DNA of 49,578 nucleotides, from the IMG/VR virus record IMGVR_UViG_3300045016_000121, positions 1 through 49,578 of that record. One strand, given 5' to 3'. The notes beneath the pieces were generated by a model, which saw nothing but the letters and a program-made list of their open reading frames with translations, ran no database searches and was not told the origin of the DNA. The position numbers and the translations under genes are program-made. Origin of the DNA: a virus. Shown here in pieces: positions 39,533 through 47,826 of the stretch (the stretch's first letter is position 1; each line of letters begins with the position of its first letter).

Positions 39533-42391
39533 ATGACGACTTTTGTGACTGGTTCTCCGATTCAGACCGTGAGTGCGACGCCAAATCAAGTGAAAGTAAT
39601 TGAGAAGCCAGTTGAGAAGCCAGTCGAACCAATCGAGAAGACTGAAACAGAAAATATAGTTGTAATCAAGAGAGATGGATTCACAAAACAACCGTTCGAT
39701 AAATCCAAAATAGATAGAGCTATCCAGAAAGCCTTCGCCGAACTGAACAAAAGAATAAACGGCGACTATATCGATTTAATCAACCTAATATCAACGCACG
39801 CCTGCGACGTCGCACGCATCTCTGGCGACAAAATCACAGTCGACCAAATCCAAGCCATCGTCAAAAGAGACTTAATAAAATCACAATACCCAGACGTGGC
39901 CGAAGCATACATCATTTACGCTTCTAAGCGCGACGAACTTAGGAAAGCCAGGCTCGTGCCTAGCAAAGACATCATCTCAGATTACATCCAAGCTTCAAGA
40001 TATGCCAGGCATGATGCGAAATTAAAAAGGCGTGAATTATATAAGGAAACTAACGACAGAGTCCGTAAGATGCATATAGATAGATATCCAATGCTTAAAG
40101 ATGACATCAATTGGGCTTTTAACATGATCGATCAAAAGAAAATCCTACCAAGCATGAGATCCAGACAATTTGGCGGGAAAGCCATTGAAGTCTGCCATGC
40201 CAGACAATATAATTGTTCATTCTCACCCTGCAACCGTCCCGAATTCTTCCAGGAAGCCCTATATTTGCTGCTTGCCGGATGCGGGGTCGGGTTTAGCGTT
40301 CAATTTCATCACGTCGAGCAACTTCCGGCTTTGAAGGTCGTTGATAGGTTCAAAGTTAAACATTTCAGTATCCCCGATACGATTGAGGGATGGTCTGAGT
40401 CCCTTGGTGAGCTTATCCAGAGCTATATTAAGGGGCATTATGTCGAGTTCAATTATTCTAGAATTAGGGATCAAGGGATGCCGTTGGTGGTGAGCGGTGG
40501 GAAGGCTCCTGGGCATCTTCCTTTGAAAGAGGCTTTGGACAGGATTCGCGTGGTGTTGGATGGTGCTCAGGGGAGGCAGCTTGAGCCGATTGAGTGTTGT
40601 GATATTACTTGTATGGCTGCTGACGCCGTGTATTGCGGTGGGATTCGTGAGGCGGCTTTGATTTGTTTGTTTTCGTTTGATGATCCTATTATGAGGGTTG
40701 CCAAGACTGGGAATTGGCATCAGACGCATCCGTGGCGTGTTAGGTCGAATAATAGCGTTGTTCTGGTGCGTAAAGAGGCTAGTAAGAATCAGTTCATGCG
40801 GGTTTTTAAGTCCATTAAGGAGTTTGGGGAGCCTGGATTTTTCTTTACGGATGATCCTGATTATGGGTGCAATCCGTGCTTGACGGGCGACATGAAGCTT
40901 GTGACTCCCGGTGGTTATAAGACGTTGCGTGAGTTGTGGGAGAGCGGCGGTCGCCATGAGTATTCGAAGGATAAGCCAATTGGCAGTTATGGTACGATGA
41001 AGATCATTAATAGGCATGGCATTGTTGATGCGTCAAATGTGTATCGTACCGGTATGGATGATGTGTATAGCGTCGTTCTTTCTGGCAATCATGTCATTAA
41101 GGCGACGGCGAATCATGAGTTTATTGTGCTTGATGGTGGTTTTGAGGTTCGTAGAAAGTTGAAGGATTTGAAGCCTGGCGATAATTTGTTTATTAAGGAT
41201 GATCCTTTTGGTAGGTCGATTAGGTGTAGCGTTGATTATATTAGGGTGATTGTTCCTTGCGGCGCGGAGGAGACTTTTTGTCTTACTGAGCCGGTTAATC
41301 ATGAGATTATAATTAATGATATGGTGATTGGGCAGTGTTGTGAGGTTGGGATGAATTCTAAGTTGGTCATTACGCCAGAGACGAAGGCTTGGGTTGAGGA
41401 GTGGGCGGCCAAGAGTGGGCGGAAGATTCCTAAGCTTAAGATAGGGCAGGTTTATTGGGGTTTTCAGTTTTGTAATTTGACTGAGGTTAATGCTTCCGCT
41501 TGCAAGACGCCGGATGAGTTATATGAGGCTGTTAGGGCTGCGGCGTTTGTCGGGACTGTGCAGGCTGGGTATCAGGATTTTCCGTATCTTGGCTGGGTCA
41601 CCGAGGCCATTACGGCTCGTGAGTCTTTGCTTGGCGTGTCGATGACGGGCATAATGGATAATCCCACGGTTGCGCTGGATCCTGAGGTTCAGAAGACTGC
41701 CGCTCAGACTGCCATTGAGGAGAATATGAGGGTTGCTAGAATCATTGGGATTAATCCTGCGGCCAGGGTGAGCACTGTGAAGCCGAGCGGTAGTGCGTCT
41801 TTGCTGCTTGGATGTTCCGCTGGGATACATCCGCATCATGCTCGTAGGTATTTTCGCAGGATTAGGTCGACTCCTGATTGCTCGGTTTATCAGGAGTTTA
41901 AGCGCGTGAATCCGCATTGGTGCACTAAGATTAATAGGACTAAGGAGCTTATAACTGTGCCGGTTCAGGCTTCTCATGGTGCGATGATCAGGAAGGATTT
42001 GACGGCCATTCAATTTCTGAAGCATGTTCTGAGCACTAAGCTTAATTGGATTGACGCTGGGACTGCTAGACCTAGTTCGAGTCCTGGGTTGACGCATAAT
42101 GTGTCTAATACTGTGACTGTGAAGCCGGATGAGTGGGATGCGGTTGCTGAGTTTATTTGGCAGAATAGGCAGAATTTTGGTGGGGTTACTTTATTGGCTT
42201 ATGTTGGCGATAAGGTTTATGAGAATGCTCCATTTGAGGAGGTCGTTACTGAGGCTGATGAGGCTAGGTGGCAGCATTTGATTAAGAGTTATAAGGCTGT
42301 TGATTGGGCGTGTTTCAATGAGGAGGTTGATGGGACGAGTTTGGCTGGTGAGGTTGCTTGTGCTGGTGGGGCTTGCGAGTTTAGTACATAA
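39533..42391 (+). CDS. nrdJ: Class II (adenosylcobalamin) ribonucleotide reductase NrdJ with mini-intein
   Basis: The start at 39533 (MTTFVTG) has AGGAG eight bases upstream. Residues about 40-130 form an ATP-cone (VIKRDGFTKQPFDKSKI) for allosteric control. The catalytic part resembles the monomeric Lactobacillus-type enzyme: NCSFSPCNRPEFFQEALYLLLAGCGVGFSV, CCDITCMAADAVYCGG, the active-site loop NP|CCEVG, KPSGSASLLLGCSAGIHPHH and a C-terminal CAGGACE redox pair. The intein at residues 449-601 interrupts the loop just before the radical Cys. The spliced enzyme has 799 residues. It makes deoxynucleotides independent of oxygen and needs host B12. A/C-rich before about 40260 and G/T-rich after. 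Confidence 0.92.
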   Translation: MTTFVTGSPIQTVSATPNQVKVIEKPVEKPVEPIEKTETENIVVIKRDGFTKQPFDKSKIDRAIQKAFAELNKRINGDYIDLINLISTHACDVARISGDKITVDQIQAIVKRDLIKSQYPDVAEAYIIYASKRDELRKARLVPSKDIISDYIQASRYARHDAKLKRRELYKETNDRVRKMHIDRYPMLKDDINWAFNMIDQKKILPSMRSRQFGGKAIEVCHARQYNCSFSPCNRPEFFQEALYLLLAGCGVGFSVQFHHVEQLPALKVVDRFKVKHFSIPDTIEGWSESLGELIQSYIKGHYVEFNYSRIRDQGMPLVVSGGKAPGHLPLKEALDRIRVVLDGAQGRQLEPIECCDITCMAADAVYCGGIREAALICLFSFDDPIMRVAKTGNWHQTHPWRVRSNNSVVLVRKEASKNQFMRVFKSIKEFGEPGFFFTDDPDYGCNPCLTGDMKLVTPGGYKTLRELWESGGRHEYSKDKPIGSYGTMKIINRHGIVDASNVYRTGMDDVYSVVLSGNHVIKATANHEFIVLDGGFEVRRKLKDLKPGDNLFIKDDPFGRSIRCSVDYIRVIVPCGAEETFCLTEPVNHEIIINDMVIGQCCEVGMNSKLVITPETKAWVEEWAAKSGRKIPKLKIGQVYWGFQFCNLTEVNASACKTPDELYEAVRAAAFVGTVQAGYQDFPYLGWVTEAITARESLLGVSMTGIMDNPTVALDPEVQKTAAQTAIEENMRVARIIGINPAARVSTVKPSGSASLLLGCSAGIHPHHARRYFRRIRSTPDCSVYQEFKRVNPHWCTKINRTKELITVPVQASHGAMIRKDLTAIQFLKHVLSTKLNWIDAGTARPSSSPGLTHNVSNTVTVKPDEWDAVAEFIWQNRQNFGGVTLLAYVGDKVYENAPFEEVVTEADEARWQHLIKSYKAVDWACFNEEVDGTSLAGEVACAGGACEFST
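40877..41335 (+). other. Mini-intein in NrdJ
   Basis: A 153-residue intein in frame inside nrdJ. It starts CLTGDMKLVTPGGY (block A), has NHVIKATANHEFIVLDGG (block B) and ends with PVNHEIIINDMVIGQ before CysCysGluVal. There is no LAGLIDADG or HNH domain. The last residue is Gln instead of Asn, a variant known from a few inteins, and the usual penultimate His is Gly. The +1 Cys is the residue aligned to the thiyl-radical cysteine of the enzyme. Confidence 0.9.
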
Positions 42392-42460
42392 TTGTGGTTG
42401 GCAAAAATAATTGGTTGAAGAGGTGTCGTTATTAGGGTAACAAACGGTCAGGAGTGTTCA

Positions 42461-44359
42461 ATGGCGCTTTCTAAAACTCTTAGTACGGCGACGATCACCC
42501 CTGTGGACCCTGGCATTGGGGTCCCGGCGAAAATTGAAGTAAAGCTCTTGAATGATCGTGGAAAGCCATTTCTCGCAGCATGTGTGGTTGAACCATTACT
42601 CTTGTCCGGAAGCGGGGCATTCGATAGCGCTAAGATGGTGTATGTGGGTAGTGGGGTCTATGAGTGTCGATTTGTGCGTGAGGGGACGGATGCTGTACGT
42701 ATAGGTTATCGAGTTAGTGTGGTGTCTTGGCAGCAGTTGGCGGCAACGACAGATATTTCGGCGATTGTAGAACCTCCGCCTCCACCGCCTCCACCGCCTC
42801 CACCGCCTCCACCGCCTCCACCGCCTCCACCGCCTCCACCGCCTCCACCGCCTCCACCGCCTCCACCGCCTCCACCGCCTCCACCGCCAGACACTGGGTG
42901 GACGGACATCTCGCCAATCGTAGGCGTGAGTCGGCAAATTTATGTGTCATCCAGTACCGGTAACGATGCCAATAATGGAAGCTCGGTTTCGCCGGTCAAA
43001 ACGATCGCCAAGGCGTTGACATTAGTCCGTGACGGATTACCAGATCAGGTTCTTTTGCGCTGTGGGGATTCATGGACCGAAACGTTGCAGGGGTGGAGCC
43101 TCAGCGGTCAGGATGCCACCCACAGATTCGTGGTCGCAACTTATGGTAGTGGGCCACGTCCAATCCTACGATGTGGGGCTAATGAGGGTCTGACACGTGG
43201 GGCAAATGTGCATGACGTGGCATTTGTGGGCCTTGACTTTTATGCCCACACTAGGGATCGATCAGTACCGGGGTATAGTAATGCTGGTGGTGATGGCGGG
43301 ATATTCTGGCTTGGTACAGCTAGCCGGTTATTGTTTGAAGATTGTGTATTCAGGTGCTTTACAGGTAACGCGCTACAGTATGTGGTTGCGGGAATTAGCT
43401 TCCGCCGTTGTATGTTCCTAGATATGTGGAATTCTGGTGCTCATTCACAGGGTATCTATATGGGTTATCCTGGTGATGGGACTAGTGGTGGTCCGACAGG
43501 TATACTTATTGAGGAATGTTTATTTGATGGCTGTGGTTGGGCATGTGACGCAAGCCTTGCTAGCGACAGGAACCATTCAATATATCTGAACAACGCCTGT
43601 GGATTGGACGACGCGATCGTTAGAAACAATATCATTCTACGCTCGTCTAGCCACGCTATGCAAGTCCGTGCTGGTGGATCATGTACAGGTAACCTGTGCG
43701 TACAAAACCCGATAGGAATTCAAGTCGGTGGTGGTGACACTCCCAATCCTGGTGGAGTTCTTGGTATTGTGACGGACAATGTGATTCTTGATGGTCAGGA
43801 TATTCCTGCAATCCGGCCGTTGGCGTTCGGGATTATTGGTGATAATGTTCGCGCTTTGACTGCGAGCCGGAACGTGATTGCTCATGATCGTAGTGCGTCG
43901 CCTTATGGACGTGGGTTTGATTTAGGCGATTCAATTGGTACGACCTCAGACAATATAGTGTATGATTGGCGCAACCCAGTGCAACACTATGGGACCCCAC
44001 GAGTACTTGCATATGCGTCTAATGATTTTCAGGAGGTTCGTGCGGGTGAGGCGTTGGTATGGCTTGAAGTTGGCTATGGTGCTGCGACGTTCGCTGGCAA
44101 TAAGTATTGGTCACCATCGATACAATTCTACGTTAACGGGTCATTACTTAACCAGACTCAGTGGGCGCAAATCGATCGCACCGCAACGTTCACACGCATA
44201 ACCTACCCGGATCCTAATCGTTCGTTGGCGAGCGTTCTGGGTGTAGCTGATACTGCGGCTGCGGCGGCGTTGCTGCGTAGCAGGGGTCGTGGGCAGTGGC
44301 CGCTGAATCAGACTGCGGTGGCGATTAATGCGGCGATTCGCGCTGGGTTTGGGCGTTGA
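42461..44359 (+). CDS. Parallel beta-helix protein with Ig-like N-domain and poly-Pro linker
   Basis: A 632-residue protein. Residues 1-100 resemble an Ig/cadherin-like domain (VPAKIEVKLLNDRGKPF, GVYECRFVREGTDAVRIGY). Residues 105-143 are an unbroken run of about 39 prolines. From about 150 there is a right-handed parallel beta-helix beginning IYVSSSTGNDANNGSS-x5-TIAKAL, a signature of surface polysaccharide-acting or planctomycete-type beta-helix proteins, with rungs such as FRRCMFLDMW, ILIEECLFDGCGW and DAIVRNNIILRS. It may be a tail-spike, fibre tip or virion-bound lyase. No signal peptide. GGAGTG is upstream of the ATG. Confidence 0.8.
   Translation: MALSKTLSTATITPVDPGIGVPAKIEVKLLNDRGKPFLAACVVEPLLLSGSGAFDSAKMVYVGSGVYECRFVREGTDAVRIGYRVSVVSWQQLAATTDISAIVEPPPPPPPPPPPPPPPPPPPPPPPPPPPPPPPPPPPPPPPDTGWTDISPIVGVSRQIYVSSSTGNDANNGSSVSPVKTIAKALTLVRDGLPDQVLLRCGDSWTETLQGWSLSGQDATHRFVVATYGSGPRPILRCGANEGLTRGANVHDVAFVGLDFYAHTRDRSVPGYSNAGGDGGIFWLGTASRLLFEDCVFRCFTGNALQYVVAGISFRRCMFLDMWNSGAHSQGIYMGYPGDGTSGGPTGILIEECLFDGCGWACDASLASDRNHSIYLNNACGLDDAIVRNNIILRSSSHAMQVRAGGSCTGNLCVQNPIGIQVGGGDTPNPGGVLGIVTDNVILDGQDIPAIRPLAFGIIGDNVRALTASRNVIAHDRSASPYGRGFDLGDSIGTTSDNIVYDWRNPVQHYGTPRVLAYASNDFQEVRAGEALVWLEVGYGAATFAGNKYWSPSIQFYVNGSLLNQTQWAQIDRTATFTRITYPDPNRSLASVLGVADTAAAAALLRSRGRGQWPLNQTAVAINAAIRAGFGR
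42773..42889. repeat. Nine-base CCGCCTCCA microsatellite (poly-Pro linker)
   Basis: About twelve near-perfect copies of CCGCCTCCA encode the proline run. Near identity of units at DNA level shows recent expansion by slippage. All changes in multiples of nine keep the frame, so linker length can vary without breaking the gene; the antisense frames over it are artefacts. Confidence 0.9.
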
Positions 44360-44394
44360 GGCAAAGATATTTTGGTTGATGTTGGTGTTTGAGC

Positions 44395-44420
44395 GTTAGT
44401 GACGTTAGTGACGTTAGTGG
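44395..44420. repeat. GTTAGTGAC direct repeats before the 301-residue gene
   Basis: GTTAGTGAC is present twice perfectly and a third time as GTTAGTGG (44395-44420), in the 107-base gap between the beta-helix gene and the next gene. It may be a regulator site or slippage product. Confidence 0.5.
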
Positions 44421-44466
44421 TGTAGTAGTGTTGGTTTTGCAGCGTAGGCTGCGGAAGGAGTAGAAG

Positions 44467-45372
44467 ATGAGCGTTGCTGATAAGTTTACGTCTGTTCGTG
44501 TCTTGATTGACGAGCACAATAAGGCGATTGGTGACAAGGAGAAGCCAGGGTTTGTGGACCCTGGTGATTTTATTGCATGTATTCAGGTTGCTGGTGGGAC
44601 TAGTGATGATCGTTTGAAGAGGTTTAGTTATGAGGATATTTTGCGGTGTTTGCCGACTGTGGAGTTGGGTGGCGGCAAGAATAATATTCAGCCGGTTGCT
44701 TTGGCTAAAGATATTGCGGCTATATTTCGCGGGAAGGACGAGGAGCCAAAGAAATATTATAGCCATAATCGTGTGGAGGCTATGTCTATTGACGAGTTGG
44801 TTAAGGCTTTTGATCCACAGGAGCATGATAATGCTATTGGGCGTCGTTTGAAGTTGATTAGTCGTGGTGAGCCATGCGTTGTTTTTGAGTCTGGGAATTC
44901 AGTGAATGTGCAGTTGTCGGGTTTGTTGCTTCGGGAGATTAAGCAGGGGATGGCTGGCCGTACGTTGATTAATGGAAAGCGTGTCTATAAGGTTGGTGAG
45001 CTGCCTAGTATTTTGGTTGACGAGAATCCATTGTATCCTGGGAGGCATTTGCGGTTGGATGATAATGGTGATTGGTGTATATGTGATCAGACTGGTAGGT
45101 CATGGTCTGGTGTGCCGGTTGATGTCAGGCAGTTTTTGCGCGTGGCTGTGAAGTGTAATGAGATTGGTAATGATATTGATAGTGTTCATCGGGCTATTGA
45201 TATGGCTATTGAGCAGGATGCGTTTGCAAAATTGCGCAAGAGGTATCAAAAGGTGGCCGTTAAGTTTGATGAGTTGAAGCATGCTGATAATTTACCCAAG
45301 TTGATGTCTCCTGTTTGTTTTTCTCGCGCTGGTGATTTGAATGCGTCTGGTAAGAAGGTTGAGGTGTGGTGA
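44467..45372 (+). CDS. Hypothetical protein (301 aa)
   Basis: I do not recognise it. The N-terminal part has KPGFVDPGDFIACIQVAGGTSDDRLKRFSYEDIL, reminiscent of a SAM-like helical domain. The centre has GRRLKLISRGEPCVVFESGNSVNVQLSGLLLREIKQG and a beta-rich RHLRLDDNGDWCICDQTGRSW. A strong GAAGGAG precedes the ATG by seven bases, so it is probably well expressed. Lies between the beta-helix and VWA genes. Function unknown. Confidence 0.7.
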   Translation: MSVADKFTSVRVLIDEHNKAIGDKEKPGFVDPGDFIACIQVAGGTSDDRLKRFSYEDILRCLPTVELGGGKNNIQPVALAKDIAAIFRGKDEEPKKYYSHNRVEAMSIDELVKAFDPQEHDNAIGRRLKLISRGEPCVVFESGNSVNVQLSGLLLREIKQGMAGRTLINGKRVYKVGELPSILVDENPLYPGRHLRLDDNGDWCICDQTGRSWSGVPVDVRQFLRVAVKCNEIGNDIDSVHRAIDMAIEQDAFAKLRKRYQKVAVKFDELKHADNLPKLMSPVCFSRAGDLNASGKKVEVW

Positions 45373-45469
45373 GTGGCGTGAGTGGCGTGGGTAAGTGGTA
45401 GATGGGTGTTTTTATGTTCCAGCTCATGCCCCATATGGGTGTGTGGGTATGTGGAACGAGGAGTGTAAA

Positions 45470-46261
45470 GTGAAAGAAGTTAAAGAGGCGAAGGATGTAA
45501 AGGATGTTCGTCGGACATATATTGCCATTATTCTTGATAAGTCTGGGTCGATGGAATCTATTCGAGAATCAACCATTAAAGGATATAATGAGCAAGTGCA
45601 ACAAATTAAGATGAATTCGAAGGATTTGGAAACATATGTTTCATTAATCACGTTTAATGGCAATGTATATGAGCATTTGTGGAATAAACCAGCTGATGAG
45701 CTCACTTTAACTGATGATAGTGGGTATGTCACTATCGGTTCGACCGCCATGCTCGATGCTGTTGGATATACAATTAATAAATTATGTGAGACCACGGACG
45801 TTGCCGATAAATTCAATGCATATCTAATTATTGTTATATCAGATGGTGAGGAAAATGCGTCTGCTCATTATAATGTTGATAATTTGCGAGAATTGATTCA
45901 ATCCAGACAGGATGCCAAAAATTGGACGTTTACATATATAGGGTGTGATAAATCATACTTAAATAAATTGGCTACGCATATGAACATTGGCGTTGGGAAT
46001 GTCGCCATTGCGGATTTGGTGAGTAATGCTGGCGCTGCGTATTCGAATGCCGCGATTGGCACTGCTCAATATATGTGTGCTCGTAGCGTTAGCTCTACTG
46101 CTAATTTCTGCCGTGATAATTTATATAGTAGTAGTGGTGATATGGCAGATTGGTCTGGTGATGATGTTAAGAATAATGTGACTTTGGATAAGTCAGCCGC
46201 CACAATGCCGGTTCTTGGTACGTGTAAATTGGTTGATTGGTCGAAGAAGCCGTCTAAATGA
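45470..46261 (+). CDS. von Willebrand factor A-domain protein
   Basis: The GTG at 45470 is chosen as start because GAGGAG lies just upstream; the open frame reaches back to 45395 with no signal. Residues 1-15 are Lys/Glu-rich. The VWA fold follows: AIILDKSGSM (MIDAS DxSxS at about residues 18-28), GSTAMLDAVGY (MIDAS Thr), and LIIVISDGEENAS (MIDAS Asp). The C-terminal 80 residues are Ser/Ala/Asn-rich with a possible helical adhesive region. It would bind a protein partner through a metal ion. Phage VWA proteins are often part of stress/tellurite-type or virion modules; no MoxR ATPase is present here. Confidence 0.8.
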   Translation: MKEVKEAKDVKDVRRTYIAIILDKSGSMESIRESTIKGYNEQVQQIKMNSKDLETYVSLITFNGNVYEHLWNKPADELTLTDDSGYVTIGSTAMLDAVGYTINKLCETTDVADKFNAYLIIVISDGEENASAHYNVDNLRELIQSRQDAKNWTFTYIGCDKSYLNKLATHMNIGVGNVAIADLVSNAGAAYSNAAIGTAQYMCARSVSSTANFCRDNLYSSSGDMADWSGDDVKNNVTLDKSAATMPVLGTCKLVDWSKKPSK

Positions 46262-46378
46262 GGCGGGCGTAGGGAATTTGGTTTGTCTATGAGCGCAACA
46301 TGCCAAGCGAGCTGCACAGCAGCGAGTGCGGAATAATTAGTAGAACCGGCGGTATATATTGTAATGAAGGAGCGATGA

Positions 46379-46534
46379 ATGGCTTGGCGAAAAATGTATA
46401 GACAATTGATGATCTCAAGCGTACCGACGCTCGTGATGATGTGCGGCGTTGCGGCGGGTTTCGGTAATTGGTACATGGTGGCTTGGTTGGGTGCTACCGT
46501 GCCAAAAGGCAACGACGTGAGGTTTTCTCGTTAG
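46379..46534 (+). CDS. Small membrane protein (51 aa)
   Basis: A short open frame reads MAWRKMYRQLMISSVPTLVMMC and onwards, with AGGAG seven bases before the ATG. A hydrophobic stretch from about residue 10 to 40 (VPTLVMMCGVAAGFGNWYMVAWLG) can span the membrane, with a basic N-terminus and a short polar tail. The strong ribosome-binding site and the matching spacing to the next gene support it. A holin-like or envelope role is possible; no family is recognised. Confidence 0.6.
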   Translation: MAWRKMYRQLMISSVPTLVMMCGVAAGFGNWYMVAWLGATVPKGNDVRFSR

Positions 46535-46549
46535 CAAAGGAGTAATGTA

Positions 46550-46738
46550 ATGACTAGGATATTTTGTGATAAGTGCAAAAAAGAACTGCTTGATCACCGG
46601 GAAGACCGTGTGATGCGTAGTCTTGGCATTTGGAAGATTGAGATATTGGTCGCTAAGGATGGGGTATGGAATGCCGGGGATGTTTGTCAAGATTGCGTAT
46701 TGAAGATAGTCAATGAGGGCAAACCGTGCAAGGAGTAA
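46550..46738 (+). CDS. Small zinc-ribbon protein (62 aa)
   Basis: AAAGGAG precedes the ATG. CDKCKKE (residues 6-9) and CQDC (about 46-49) form a zinc ribbon around a hydrophobic middle (IWKIEILVAKDGVWNAG). Its stop overlaps the ribosome-binding site of the next gene. Likely a nucleic-acid- or protein-binding accessory; function unknown. Confidence 0.65.
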   Translation: MTRIFCDKCKKELLDHREDRVMRSLGIWKIEILVAKDGVWNAGDVCQDCVLKIVNEGKPCKE

Positions 46739-46742
46739 GACA

Positions 46743-46952
46743 ATGGCCGAAAAGATGACCGCAAGTGAGGCAGTGTACGGATTTGCGGCATGGCTGACAT
46801 GCCGTCAGAATGGAGTTATGATTGGAGCCACACATAATGCGGCTCTTGTGATGGACTTGGTGAAGCGCTGGTGTGATGCGAATAACCTTTCGCCGCCGCG
46901 TGATGGCGTGTATCCTAACAATGTCGTGCAGCCCAGCCGATTTGGTTCTTAG
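46743..46952 (+). CDS. Hypothetical protein (69 aa)
   Basis: The start at 46743 (MAEKMTASEAVYGF) has AGGAG nine bases upstream, whereas the frame's earlier ATG at 46713 has none. It is a small helical protein (AVYGFAAWLTCRQNG, ALVMDLVKRWCDANN). No known domain. It is in a chain of tightly spaced plus-strand genes with good ribosome-binding sites (46379-47826). Confidence 0.6.
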   Translation: MAEKMTASEAVYGFAAWLTCRQNGVMIGATHNAALVMDLVKRWCDANNLSPPRDGVYPNNVVQPSRFGS

Positions 46953-46965
46953 CCCGCTGGTGAGT

Positions 46966-47826
46966 ATGAAGACGTGTGCGTTGATGCTCGCCAGGAATGA
47001 GGAATGGATTATAGGTTTGTCGGCTAGAGCTGCGCTGAAATGGTTTGATAATCTTATAGTGTTTGACCATGCTTCGGCTGACAACACCGCATCTATAATT
47101 AAGATGGTATCTGATGAACATCCCGGGAGATTGATATATATTCGTGAAAACAATCAGACGTGGTATGAAATGGCATATCGCCAGCGGATGCTTGATGCCG
47201 CGAGGGGTGTTCGAGCCACGCATATTGCCACAGTTGATGCTGATGAGGTATTGTGTTGTGGCGTGTGGCAGAAGATGCTGCCGGTTGTTGAATCGTTGAA
47301 GCCCGGTGAGATTTTGTCCATGCCACTTTTGTGTATGTGGAGGTCGATTAATAAGTACCGTGATGACAATAGTAAATGGTCTAAGGAGAATACTCCATTT
47401 ATATTTAGGGACGCTCCTGGGTTATATTGGAGATCTAATAATGGATATGATTTTCATCATCGGCAGCCATATGGTTCTATTAATAAACAATGGTCTGGTT
47501 TAAAGCGCGATGGCAGTTTGATGCATTTGCAGTTTGTTGATTGGGAGAGATTGAAGATTAAGCATGTGTGGTATAAGATGGTGGAGGTTATAAGGTGGCC
47601 GGGGCGTGAGCCGGTATCTAGGGTTGATGCTAGATATAGTAAGGCGGTAGATGAGTCTGGGATGGTTTTGGCTGAGGCCAAGAAGGAATGGTGGGAGTGT
47701 TATGGGGATATTGTTAATAGGTTGCAGGTTGGGCATGTTCCATGGCATTTGCAGGAGTGTCGTGAGATGATGAGGAAGTATGGTAGAGATAAGTTTAATG
47801 GTTTGAATTTGTGGGGTGTGGTTTGA
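46966..47826 (+). CDS. Family 2 glycosyltransferase
   Basis: A 286-residue protein from the ATG at 46966 (MKTCALMLARNEEW); the open frame upstream overlaps the preceding gene. Features are the GT2 start MLARNEEWIIG, a donor-binding FDNLIVFDHASADNTASI, and the DxD-type site ATVDADEVLC at about residues 90-99. A C-terminal region with DFHHRQPYG and LMHLQFVDWERLKIKHVWYKM resembles the extended form used by polysaccharide-type transferases. It would transfer a sugar from a nucleotide donor; the acceptor is unknown. Its TGA overlaps the metallophosphoesterase start. Confidence 0.8.
   Translation: MKTCALMLARNEEWIIGLSARAALKWFDNLIVFDHASADNTASIIKMVSDEHPGRLIYIRENNQTWYEMAYRQRMLDAARGVRATHIATVDADEVLCCGVWQKMLPVVESLKPGEILSMPLLCMWRSINKYRDDNSKWSKENTPFIFRDAPGLYWRSNNGYDFHHRQPYGSINKQWSGLKRDGSLMHLQFVDWERLKIKHVWYKMVEVIRWPGREPVSRVDARYSKAVDESGMVLAEAKKEWWECYGDIVNRLQVGHVPWHLQECREMMRKYGRDKFNGLNLWGVV

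Noticed and set aside
40259-41017. A 252-residue minus-strand frame inside nrdJ
   Set aside because: It is antisense to strongly conserved NrdJ motifs and reflects G/T-rich coding composition there.
42596-42963. Poly-Gly, Arg-Trp-Arg and Ser-Thr-Ala open frames over the proline repeat
   Set aside because: These are frame shadows of the CCGCCTCCA microsatellite; only the plus-strand frame continues into the beta-helix domain.
45373-45469. Longer N-terminus for the VWA protein from 45395
   Set aside because: There is no ribosome-binding site for that start, whereas GAGGAG precedes the in-frame GTG at 45470.
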